Positions 15,323 to 21,200 of a stretch of DNA of 21,200 nucleotides are shown here, piece after piece. The stretch is from a bacterium UBA3734. GTDB taxonomy: Bacteria > Bacteroidota > Bacteroidia > Bacteroidales > Bacteroidaceae. Position 1 is the first letter of the stretch. Each line of letters opens with the position of its first letter. The translations under genes were made by a program, and so were the position numbers. The stretch is taken from assembly GCA_002372575.1 (NCBI GenBank), contig DFHC01000124.1, positions 1 to 21,200 on the forward strand, written 5' to 3'. The notes beneath the pieces were generated by a model that was not told where the DNA came from, did no database searches, and saw only the letters and a list, made by a program, of their open reading frames with translations.

Positions 15323-17374
15323 ATGAAAATGAATATAAAAAATATGTGCGTCAGCACCTTTATGGGCTTTGCTGCACTGGCGATGACCTCGTGCAACGAC
15401 GCGCTGGACCTGGAGCCTGTCAGCCAGATTACTCCACCGTCCTACTATGCCAATGCTGACCAGTTGGCTTCCTATCTGAATCAGTATTACGACGCGTATC
15501 TCTATGCACCCTACTCCGGCACCATGACCCATTACTGGGGCGGCTGGAACGAGGGAAAGGCAGCCTCTGACACCAACACCGACATCTACGTGAATGGTGG
15601 CGGCAATACACAACTCTTCGCCGATAACCACTGGGAAGTGCCCTCAGGCAAGCAGATCCAGTCGTACTACGAAGGCATTCGCGTGTTCAACTTCATCATC
15701 GGAGAGGCCGAAAAGGGCATTGCCAGCGGCAAGCTCTCGGGTGCCGACGCCAACAGCTATCTCGGCGAGGCTTATTTCTTCCGCGCCATTTGCTACTTCC
15801 GCATGCTGGCACTCTTCGGCGACCTGCCCATCGTGACGGAAGTCCTTGAGGACAACAACGACGTGCTCGTGGAGAACAGCAAGCGTGCTCCCCGCAACGA
15901 GGTGGCCCGCTTCATCCTTGCCGACCTCGACAAGGCCATCGGCATGCTGAAGTCGAGAAGCGCCTACAACGGCCAGCGTCTGAACAAGGAAGCTGCACTG
16001 CTGTTCAAGTCGCGCGTGGCACTGTTTGAGGCTACTTTCGAGAAGTATCACAAGGGTTCGGGCCGCGTTCCTGGCGACAGCAACTGGCCGGGTGCCAAGA
16101 TGGCCTACAACAGCGGAAAGTCGTTCAACATCGATGCTGAAGTGAAATTCTTCCTTCAGGAAGCCATGAGCGCAGCCAAGCAGGTGGGCGACGTGGCCAA
16201 TCTCGCAGTCAACAACCACGTGATTGAGCCGAAAATCGGTACGATTACGGGTTGGAACGCCTATTTCAACATGTTCTCGCAGCCCTCGCTGGCCAATGTG
16301 GACGAAGTGTTGCTCTGGAAGCAGTACAGCGGTCCTCTCGGCCATACGCACGACACGCCCTATCGCGTGAAAGTGGGTTGCCGCAGCGGTTTCACCAAGA
16401 ACTTCGTGGAGTCGTTCCTCATGGCAAACGGCCTGCCCATCTATGCCGACGGTAGTGGCTATCAGGGCGACCTGACGCTCGACAATGTGAAGAAGAACCG
16501 CGACGAGCGTCTGCAGCTCTTCATGTGGAGCGAAAGCACGATTGTCGATACCGACCCGACGGTGGCCGCAGAAGACCTTGGCAAGACGTTCATGACTGCC
16601 GAGATGAAGGAAAAGAGAAACTGCGAGCGCATCACCACCAACAACCAGGAAATCCGCAACATCACGGGCTACCAGATTCGTAAGTACTACACCTACGACT
16701 ACGCCCAGACGCCCAACGACCAGCGTTGGGGTACGGATGCCTGCCCCGTGTTCCGCACGGCTGAGGCTCTGCTCAACTACATGGAGGCTTGCTACGAGCT
16801 CAACGGAAACCTTGATGCTACGGCTCAGGGCTACTGGCGTCAGCTGCGCGAGCGCGCCGGCGTGAGCACCGACTTCCAGGCCACCATCGCTGCCACCGAC
16901 CTCTCGAAGGAAGGCGACTTCGGTGTGTATTCTGGCACGAAGCAGGTTGATAAGACCCTCTACAACATCCGTCGTGAGCGCGTGAACGAGCTCTTCGCCG
17001 AAGGTCTGCGCTTTGCCGACCTCGTGCGCTGGCGTTCGTTCGACAACCTGTTGACGAAGAAGTGGATTCCCGAGGGAGCCAACTTCTGGGGTGGCGAAAT
17101 GCACCTGTACTACGCCGAGGACATCAAGGCCGACGGCAGTGCCGACGCCGTGGTTTCGTCGAAGAGCCTGAGCAACTACCTGCGCCCGTACAGCATCGTG
17201 CAGTCGGCCACCAACGAACTGCTCAACGGCTACAACTGGCACGAGGCCTACTATCTGTATCCGATTGGCATCTCCGATATTCGCACGGCATCTGCCGACC
17301 GCAGCATCGAGAATTCCAACCTCTATCAGAACCTCTACTGGCCGACCACTGCCGGTGGCCATGCCGAGAAATAA
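15323..17374 (+). CDS. SusD/RagB-family nutrient-binding lipoprotein
   Basis: This 683-residue surface lipoprotein should cap the SusC-like barrel and capture the substrate. The signal peptide ends in MTSC with the lipidated Cys24, followed by an acidic stretch (NDALDLE) like a surface-export signal. The SusD-like N-terminal TPR region is visible (residues 30-230: SYLNQYYDAYL, EAYFFRAICYFRMLALFGDLPIV), and the RagB/SusD C-terminal domain is marked by YNIRRERVNELFAEGLRFAD-LVRW and the closing YYLYPIGISDIRTA. It is somewhat longer than many members. It is followed by a strong terminator, and no glycoside hydrolase, sulfatase or regulator gene is next to the pair, so substrate class is unknown. 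Confidence 0.96.
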   Translation: MKMNIKNMCVSTFMGFAALAMTSCNDALDLEPVSQITPPSYYANADQLASYLNQYYDAYLYAPYSGTMTHYWGGWNEGKAASDTNTDIYVNGGGNTQLFADNHWEVPSGKQIQSYYEGIRVFNFIIGEAEKGIASGKLSGADANSYLGEAYFFRAICYFRMLALFGDLPIVTEVLEDNNDVLVENSKRAPRNEVARFILADLDKAIGMLKSRSAYNGQRLNKEAALLFKSRVALFEATFEKYHKGSGRVPGDSNWPGAKMAYNSGKSFNIDAEVKFFLQEAMSAAKQVGDVANLAVNNHVIEPKIGTITGWNAYFNMFSQPSLANVDEVLLWKQYSGPLGHTHDTPYRVKVGCRSGFTKNFVESFLMANGLPIYADGSGYQGDLTLDNVKKNRDERLQLFMWSESTIVDTDPTVAAEDLGKTFMTAEMKEKRNCERITTNNQEIRNITGYQIRKYYTYDYAQTPNDQRWGTDACPVFRTAEALLNYMEACYELNGNLDATAQGYWRQLRERAGVSTDFQATIAATDLSKEGDFGVYSGTKQVDKTLYNIRRERVNELFAEGLRFADLVRWRSFDNLLTKKWIPEGANFWGGEMHLYYAEDIKADGSADAVVSSKSLSNYLRPYSIVQSATNELLNGYNWHEAYYLYPIGISDIRTASADRSIENSNLYQNLYWPTTAGGHAEK

Positions 17375-17395
17375 TCGAGCCTTGGGCTTATTTAC

Positions 17396-17435
17396 AAAGA
17401 AATTCCGCTCCCTCTCGGGGCGGAATTTCTTTTTC
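17396..17435 (+). terminator. Rho-independent terminator after the susD-like gene
   Basis: AAAGAAATTCCGC at 17396-17408 pairs perfectly over 13 bases with GCGGAATTTCTTT at 17420-17432, with an 11-base loop that can add a CCC/GGG stem, and ends in a T-run (TTTTTCT). Confidence 0.9.
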
Positions 17436-17442
17436 TGAACAC

Positions 17443-17494
17443 CTGAACTCCTGCAACTCCTGAACTCCTGTAACTCCTGAACTCCTGTAACTCC
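17443..17494. repeat. 17-base tandem repeat, three units
   Basis: Units CTGAACTCCTGCAACTC (17443-17459) and CTGAACTCCTGTAACTC (17460-17476, 17477-17493) follow without gaps between the susD terminator and the end of the helicase gene. The same GAACTCCTG core recurs in frame inside the helicase gene at 19458-19505. Confidence 0.85.
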
Positions 17495-17498
17495 TTCT

Positions 17499-20276
17499 TT
17501 AAAAAAACTTCAAAATCGGATTCATGAAGCGCGTGAGCTGGCGCGGACGCGGATTGCCGTGGTAGTCGGTGCGCGTGAGGCATTGGGCCACGTAGAGGCG
17601 TTTTCGAGCTCGCGTGATGGCGACGTAGAACTTTCGGGCATCCTCGGCCAGTGCCGCGGGGTTGTTGCGGTTGAAGAACGAGGGATAGCGGTCTTCCACG
17701 GCATCGAAAACGATGACATTGTCGAACTCCAGCCCCTTCGCCTTGTGGACGGTAGTGACGAAAATGCGGTCGTCGAGGCTGCGGCTGCCGCAGAGGTCGG
17801 CCTCTTTCAGCGTGTTGATTTCCACGATGTGGGCCGAGAGCTGTTGCGCGAGCGACTGCGCCTGGTCGGTGGCGATGAGTTCGTCGGCGAGGTAGCGCAC
17901 GATGTAGTCGAGCTTCTTCACGGGCTGAATCGACTCAGCCTCCACCAAATTCTGGTGGAAGCGCAGCAATTCGCCGACGAGCGGAGCCACATCATCATCG
18001 GCATAAAGTTTTTTCTGTGCCTCGAGATACTCCTGCCGATAGTGGCGGCGGAAGGCGCCCACGCGCTCCTGCACGCGCTTCTGACGACGAAATTCCTGCT
18101 GTCGGGGCACGGCCTCGCGGGCTTTTTCGTGGCAATAGCGCACGAGCGAGCAGGTCGCAGCCACGTCGGCATCGGCCAGATGGCTGTTTTCGCCCTCCAG
18201 ATGGAGCATTTCGAGCAGCGATTTCAGCTTGTATTGCTTCAGGCTGGGCTTGAGCAGTCGCGTGAGCTTCAGCGAGTCGAAGATGGGCGGTCGGGCGATG
18301 GGCGTGAGGCCGCGCCGGTGGCAGTTGTTGCGCAGCATCTGCCAGTCGAAATTCACGTTGTGGCCGAGCAGTACGCAGCCGTCGGCATAGTCGAGGAAGC
18401 GCTGCAGCGCCTCCGTGGGCGGCAGTTGCTCGTGGTGGCGCAGCTCCTCGATGATGGGATTGTCGAGGTCGCCGAGTTTTTCGGGGATGGGGCGGTCGGT
18501 CTGCAGATAGACGTTGAACTGCGAACCCTCGACCACTTCGCCCTGCCGCAGGCGTACGGCGGCAATCTGCACGATGTCGTCGTCGTGGACGTCGGTGCCG
18601 GTGGTTTCCGTGTCGAAAACGACGATGTCGCTATGGTCGTAGGCCTTGAGAAACTCCTCGAGATAGGTGCTGTCGTCATAGACCAGGAAATCGCTCGGCA
18701 GCATGGCGTTCTGGCGCAGCAGCTGCACGAAATTGCGGGCATAGGCATTGGAGGCCATCACGCCGAATCCCCTCAGGAGCCGCGCCCAGGCAATGAAATT
18801 ATGCTCGTTGGCCAGCACATTGAGGTGCGCCAGCAGCAACTTTACCTCTTTCGACGCGAAAAGGTCCTCGCCCGACACTTTGAAGTGCTCCTGCCCCATT
18901 TTCTGCAGCTCTTGGCTGATGCGGTCGGCGTCGTCGTTGGCATTCACGATAATGGCCGTGGTTTCCTTGGGATAGGCTTCGGCGAGCACCTGCGCCATGT
19001 GCGAGGCGTCGTAGTATTCGGTTTCGAGCGTGTTGCTGCGGAGAATGCGTAGCCGCTGTTCGCCGGCGGTTTCGTCGTTGGAGGCGTGTTCGGCAGAGGG
19101 TTTCGGCAGCAGTGCGCTGTCGATGTCGAGCACCATGCGGGCGTATTCGTTGAACACGTTGAGCAGATACTGCGGCGAGCGATGGTTCGTGGAAAGATGG
19201 TGGATTTGGCTGCCGCAACGCTCGCGCAGCAGGTTGAGCGTGCTCAGGCGGGCGCCCATAAACGAGAAAATGGCCTGCTGCTCGTCGCCGAGGTACATGA
19301 CGGTGGGACCCCCCCTCCCGGCCTCCCCCAAATGGGTGAGGGGTTTCGAGGAAGGAGGAGCGAGATTCGAGGAGGTGTCGGTGATGAGGTCGATGATGGC
19401 GAGTTGCAGTGGGTTCAGGTCCTGCACCTCATCCACCTGAATCCAGCGGTATTTCCTGAACTCCTGCACGCCCGAACTCCCGAACTCCTGAACTTCTGAA
19501 CTCCCCAAACAATCATACGTCATGATCAGCAAATCCTCGAAATCCACGAGGTGGTGCTCACGCTTGTATTGCTCGTATTGCGCCGCCACGGTCATCTTGC
19601 GCAGCAGTCGGTCGATGATGGCCTGCGAGCCGAGGTCGTAGCCGGCGGCAGAGCGCAGGTCGGTGTGGAAAAAGTCGGCGTGGTCGTAAATGTCGAGCAT
19701 GGCGACGGCATCGAAATCCCTCTTCTGCACCTCGCAGATTTTCCGCATCGCCGCCACGTCGTCGGCATTGCAGCTCTCGGGGTGCAGGCGCAGCTCGCGC
19801 GGCTGCGAGGAGCGGAGCTGCCGCATGAAGTGCGAGAAATGGATGATTTCGTAGTAGGCCCGACGGCGCACGGCGTTCTCCATCACCTGCATCTCGTCTT
19901 CGTCGAGATAGCGCGCCACGATGCTCACGGCGTCCTCCTCGTCGATGATCGACGTCTCGCTCGGAATGATGCTGTTTTCAAACAGGAATTTCGAGCAGAA
20001 GCGATGCACGTTGCCCACATACACCTCTCGCACTTCCTCGTCGCTGATGTTCTGCTGAATGCGCTCCATCATGCCGCGCGCCGCACGGTTCGTGAAGGTC
20101 AGGCAGAGCATCTGGTCGTAGGCCACGCTGTCGCGCTCATGCGCCCGACGGATGCGCTCGGTCAGAATCTGCGTTTTTCCGCATCCGGGCGGCGCCAGCA
20201 CCAAGTGGTAGCCGCCCTCGGCATCGATTACGCGCTGTTGGCTTGCGTCGGGGGTGAATGTCGCGTTTTTGCCCAT
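17499..20276 (-). CDS. UvrD/REP-type superfamily 1 helicase with internal DnaQ-like exonuclease domain
   Basis: This 925-residue protein should unwind DNA 3'-5' with ATP and degrade DNA or RNA ends, probably in repair. Helicase motifs are intact: Walker A APPGCGKTQ (Lys34), motif Ia LTFTNRAA, motif II VDEVQDLN, motif III YLGDEQQAIFSFMGA, motif IV STNHRSP, motif V TTVHKAKGLEFDNVIVF and motif VI YVAITRARKRLYVA. Between motifs IV and V (about residues 550-715) lies a DEDDh exonuclease domain with FDTETTGTD (Asp555, Glu557), GHNVNFDWQML and HLADAD (His699, Asp704). Two repeat-derived stretches are inserted in frame: residues 258-273 (GSSEVQEFGSSGVQEF) and about 300-324. An upstream ATG at 20306 precedes the promoter box at 20295-20302, so ATG 20276 is chosen. 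Confidence 0.93.
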   Translation of the reverse strand: MGKNATFTPDASQQRVIDAEGGYHLVLAPPGCGKTQILTERIRRAHERDSVAYDQMLCLTFTNRAARGMMERIQQNISDEEVREVYVGNVHRFCSKFLFENSIIPSETSIIDEEDAVSIVARYLDEDEMQVMENAVRRRAYYEIIHFSHFMRQLRSSQPRELRLHPESCNADDVAAMRKICEVQKRDFDAVAMLDIYDHADFFHTDLRSAAGYDLGSQAIIDRLLRKMTVAAQYEQYKREHHLVDFEDLLIMTYDCLGSSEVQEFGSSGVQEFRKYRWIQVDEVQDLNPLQLAIIDLITDTSSNLAPPSSKPLTHLGEAGRGGPTVMYLGDEQQAIFSFMGARLSTLNLLRERCGSQIHHLSTNHRSPQYLLNVFNEYARMVLDIDSALLPKPSAEHASNDETAGEQRLRILRSNTLETEYYDASHMAQVLAEAYPKETTAIIVNANDDADRISQELQKMGQEHFKVSGEDLFASKEVKLLLAHLNVLANEHNFIAWARLLRGFGVMASNAYARNFVQLLRQNAMLPSDFLVYDDSTYLEEFLKAYDHSDIVVFDTETTGTDVHDDDIVQIAAVRLRQGEVVEGSQFNVYLQTDRPIPEKLGDLDNPIIEELRHHEQLPPTEALQRFLDYADGCVLLGHNVNFDWQMLRNNCHRRGLTPIARPPIFDSLKLTRLLKPSLKQYKLKSLLEMLHLEGENSHLADADVAATCSLVRYCHEKAREAVPRQQEFRRQKRVQERVGAFRRHYRQEYLEAQKKLYADDDVAPLVGELLRFHQNLVEAESIQPVKKLDYIVRYLADELIATDQAQSLAQQLSAHIVEINTLKEADLCGSRSLDDRIFVTTVHKAKGLEFDNVIVFDAVEDRYPSFFNRNNPAALAEDARKFYVAITRARKRLYVAQCLTRTDYHGNPRPRQLTRFMNPILKFF
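19305..19379. repeat. In-frame GC-rich palindromic repeat inside the helicase gene
   Basis: On the plus strand a C-rich arm (19309-19319) and CCTCCCCCA (19322-19330) face GTGAGGGG (19336-19343), a layout like the aguB insert. It encodes 25 residues (about 300-324) between helicase motifs II and III, including the stretch PLTHLGEAGRGG, where the family normally passes directly from an Ile/Leu-rich helix to TVMYLGDEQQ. Confidence 0.7.
19458..19505. repeat. 24-base tandem duplication of the GAACTCCTG family inside the helicase gene
   Basis: The 48 bases encode GSSEVQEF and GSSGVQEF back to back just before motif II. The plus strand contains GAACTCCTG-type units like those of the 17-base array at 17443-17494. 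Confidence 0.75.
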
Positions 20277-20294
20277 CTCGTCGCTCTTTTCCCG

Positions 20295-20302
20295 CAAAGT
20301 TA
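20295..20302 (-). promoter_or_regulatory. Bacteroidetes -7 box for the helicase gene
   Basis: The minus strand reads TAACTTTG, matching TAnnTTTG, 18 bases before ATG 20276. About 20 bases upstream only TTG is present as a -33 element. Confidence 0.55.
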
Positions 20303-20341
20303 GCATTTTTCCGGCAAAACGGCAATTTTCTTATCATTTAT

Positions 20342-20372
20342 TTTGCGAAAAAGCGAAAAAGCGGTATCTTTG
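20342..20372 (+). promoter_or_regulatory. Bacteroidetes promoter for the small HExxH gene
   Basis: TTTG at 20342-20345 and TATCTTTG at 20365-20372 are separated by 19 bases, a full consensus match. The box ends 10 bases before ATG 20383, so the leader should be only a few bases. Confidence 0.75.
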
Positions 20373-20382
20373 CGCATCGAGT

Positions 20383-20703
20383 ATGATCATCATCCACAAC
20401 CGCCTGCTGCCCTTCCGCCGCTACGACGCCATCAACATCTGCGGCCTGCTGTTCTGCCGAAAAGGGGTGAGCATCACGACAGACCTCATTCAGCACGAGC
20501 GCATCCACACGGCGCAAATGCTGGAGATGCTCATCGTGGGCTTCTATCTGTGGTATGTCGTAGAGTGGCTCATCCGCCTACCGATGCGCGGACGAGCCTA
20601 CTCCAACATTTCTTTCGAGCGCGAGGCCTACGAGCACATGCACAATCCAAACTATCTGCTTACGCGCCGCCGCTTCGCCTGGGTGAAATACTTGACGAGT
20701 TGA
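20383..20703 (+). CDS. Small membrane protein with HExxH motif, unknown function
   Basis: This 106-residue protein is not assigned to a named family here. It has HERIH at residues 38-42, a pattern of zinc metalloproteases, followed by one hydrophobic segment (about 47-66, LEMLIVGFYLWYVVEWLIRL) and then FEREAYEHM (78-86), where Glu79 or Glu81 could be a third zinc ligand. The context HERIHTAQ resembles minimal gluzincin-like domains. Whether it cleaves anything is unknown. An extended in-frame start at 20254 would run across the promoter and the divergent helicase start, so ATG 20383 is used. Its stop TGA lies at the beginning of a repeat array shared with the convergent transporter gene. Confidence 0.82.
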   Translation: MIIIHNRLLPFRRYDAINICGLLFCRKGVSITTDLIQHERIHTAQMLEMLIVGFYLWYVVEWLIRLPMRGRAYSNISFEREAYEHMHNPNYLLTRRRFAWVKYLTS

Positions 20704-20776
20704 AAGTTGAGAGTTGAGAGTTCACCCTTTAACTCTTTAACTCTTTAACCCCTTAACTCTTTCACCCTTTAACCCT
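20700..20776. repeat. Short-period repeat array between convergent genes
   Basis: GTTGAAA and GTTGAGA units of 7 bases (about 20699-20722) are followed by an 8-base-period array of ACTCTTTA, ACCCCTTA and ACCCTTTA units (about 20725-20776). The two halves are partly complementary (AGAGTT and AACTCT), so the transcript could fold and may act as a bidirectional terminator. The array covers the stop of the plus-strand gene and the last codons and stop of the minus-strand gene. Confidence 0.75.
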
Positions 20777-21200
20777 TCCCTTCGTTGCCCAAATGAAGTA
20801 GCCGATGAGCAGCAGATAGGCCACGAGCGAGAGCATTTCCGACATCGGATTGGCCAGCCAAGCCTCATCAACGGGATTGAAGCCACCGAAGCGCAGCAGT
20901 GCCGACAACACGCCCATCAGCGCACCGCCAGCAATGAAGCCCGACGCAATGAGCGTGCCCTTCTCGCCGCGAGCCTTGTTCTCTTCCTCGTTTTTCGAGC
21001 GCGTGGTCACATACCAGTTCACAGCACCACCCACGAGCAACGGAATGTTCAGCTCGATGGGGATGAACATACCCAGCGCGAAGGCCAGCGCAGGCACATT
21101 GAAATAGGTGAGCACCACGGCCAGCACGGCTCCGATGGCATAGAGCAGCCACGGGGCGCCCACACCGTTCATCAGCGGGTCGATGACGGCTGCCATGGCG
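20762..21200 (-). CDS. OPT-family oligopeptide transporter, C-terminal part
   Basis: The frame is open to the window edge, so the N-terminal part lies outside. About 146 residues are seen, with four hydrophobic segments: LLYAIGAVLAVVLTYF, ALAFALGMFIPIELNIPLLVGG, GTLIASGFIAGGALMGVLSALL and LSLVAYLLLIGYFIW. The pattern of an aliphatic GMFIPIELN-PLLVGG block followed by ARGEKGTLIASGFIAGGALMGV is typical of the end of OPT-family inner membrane transporters, which import small peptides or metal chelates. The ATG at 21196 is internal, not the start. The final residues and stop (RVKG, TGA at 20762-20764) are encoded by the ACCCTTTA-type repeat array, so its extreme C-terminus may be repeat-derived. 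Confidence 0.9.
   Translation of the reverse strand, partial: AMAAVIDPLMNGVGAPWLLYAIGAVLAVVLTYFNVPALAFALGMFIPIELNIPLLVGGAVNWYVTTRSKNEEENKARGEKGTLIASGFIAGGALMGVLSALLRFGGFNPVDEAWLANPMSEMLSLVAYLLLIGYFIWATKGRVKG

Noticed and set aside
17443..17494. CRISPR array
   Set aside because: The 17-base units are directly joined with no spacers and no cas genes are nearby.
17559..19052. Plus-strand open frame of 497 codons opposite the helicase
   Set aside because: The helicase strand carries all SF1 motifs; the plus-strand translation shows no domain and is a shadow.
20762..21200. Complete 144-residue membrane protein starting at 21196
   Set aside because: The frame stays open to the window edge and the sequence matches only the C-terminal end of the much longer OPT transporters.

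Overview
The window looks like chromosomal DNA of a Bacteroidales bacterium, probably a Prevotella relative. The evidence is a SusC/SusD pair, several Bacteroidetes-type promoters (TAnnTTTG, sometimes with TTTG about 19 bases upstream), weak Shine-Dalgarno signals, lipoprotein signal peptides typical of the phylum, and a PyrK/class 1B PyrD pair. Coding DNA is moderately GC-rich. One stretch of about 775 bases (7925-8699) is very AT-rich and apparently non-coding. No rRNA, tRNA, insertion sequence, integrase or CRISPR array was seen.

Layout. 1-728 (minus): 5' part of a lipoprotein with the beginning of a possible esterase/lipase domain. 972-2564 (plus): secreted M28 zinc aminopeptidase with a PA-like insert. 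2730-4120 (plus): M48 metalloprotease lipoprotein followed by a DUF4160/DUF2442 pair, closed by a strong terminator. 4245-6704 (minus): an overlapping operon of a secreted 482-residue protein, an ECF sigma factor and a one-pass membrane protein that is a candidate anti-sigma factor. 6875-7924 (plus): holA, the DNA polymerase III delta subunit. 8700-9158 (plus): small XRE-type regulator after the AT-rich gap. 9245-11908 (plus): pyrK, pyrD and aguB, joining pyrimidine synthesis to polyamine synthesis and ending in a terminator. 12093-17374 (plus): SusC-like transporter and SusD-like binding lipoprotein, then a terminator. 17499-20276 (minus): UvrD-type helicase with a DnaQ-like exonuclease domain inside it. 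20383-20703 (plus): small membrane protein with an HExxH motif. 20762-21200 (minus): C-terminal part of an OPT-family transporter.

The most striking feature is a set of short repeats that sit in or at the ends of genes. GC-rich palindromic units (C-rich arm, short loop, G-rich arm) supply the stop codon of pyrD, fill the pyrD-aguB gap, insert about 28 codons in frame into aguB, and insert about 25 codons in frame into the helicase between motifs II and III. A second family (GAGTTCAGGAGTT-like) lies as a 17-base tandem array after susD and, in frame, inside the same helicase. A third, 8-base-period array fills the gap between the last two genes and encodes the last residues and stop of the transporter. 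These behave like in-gene palindromic elements.

Other items of interest are the secreted protein/sigma/membrane protein operon, the helicase-exonuclease fusion, the small HExxH membrane protein, and promoters placed so close to start codons that the mRNAs should be nearly leaderless.
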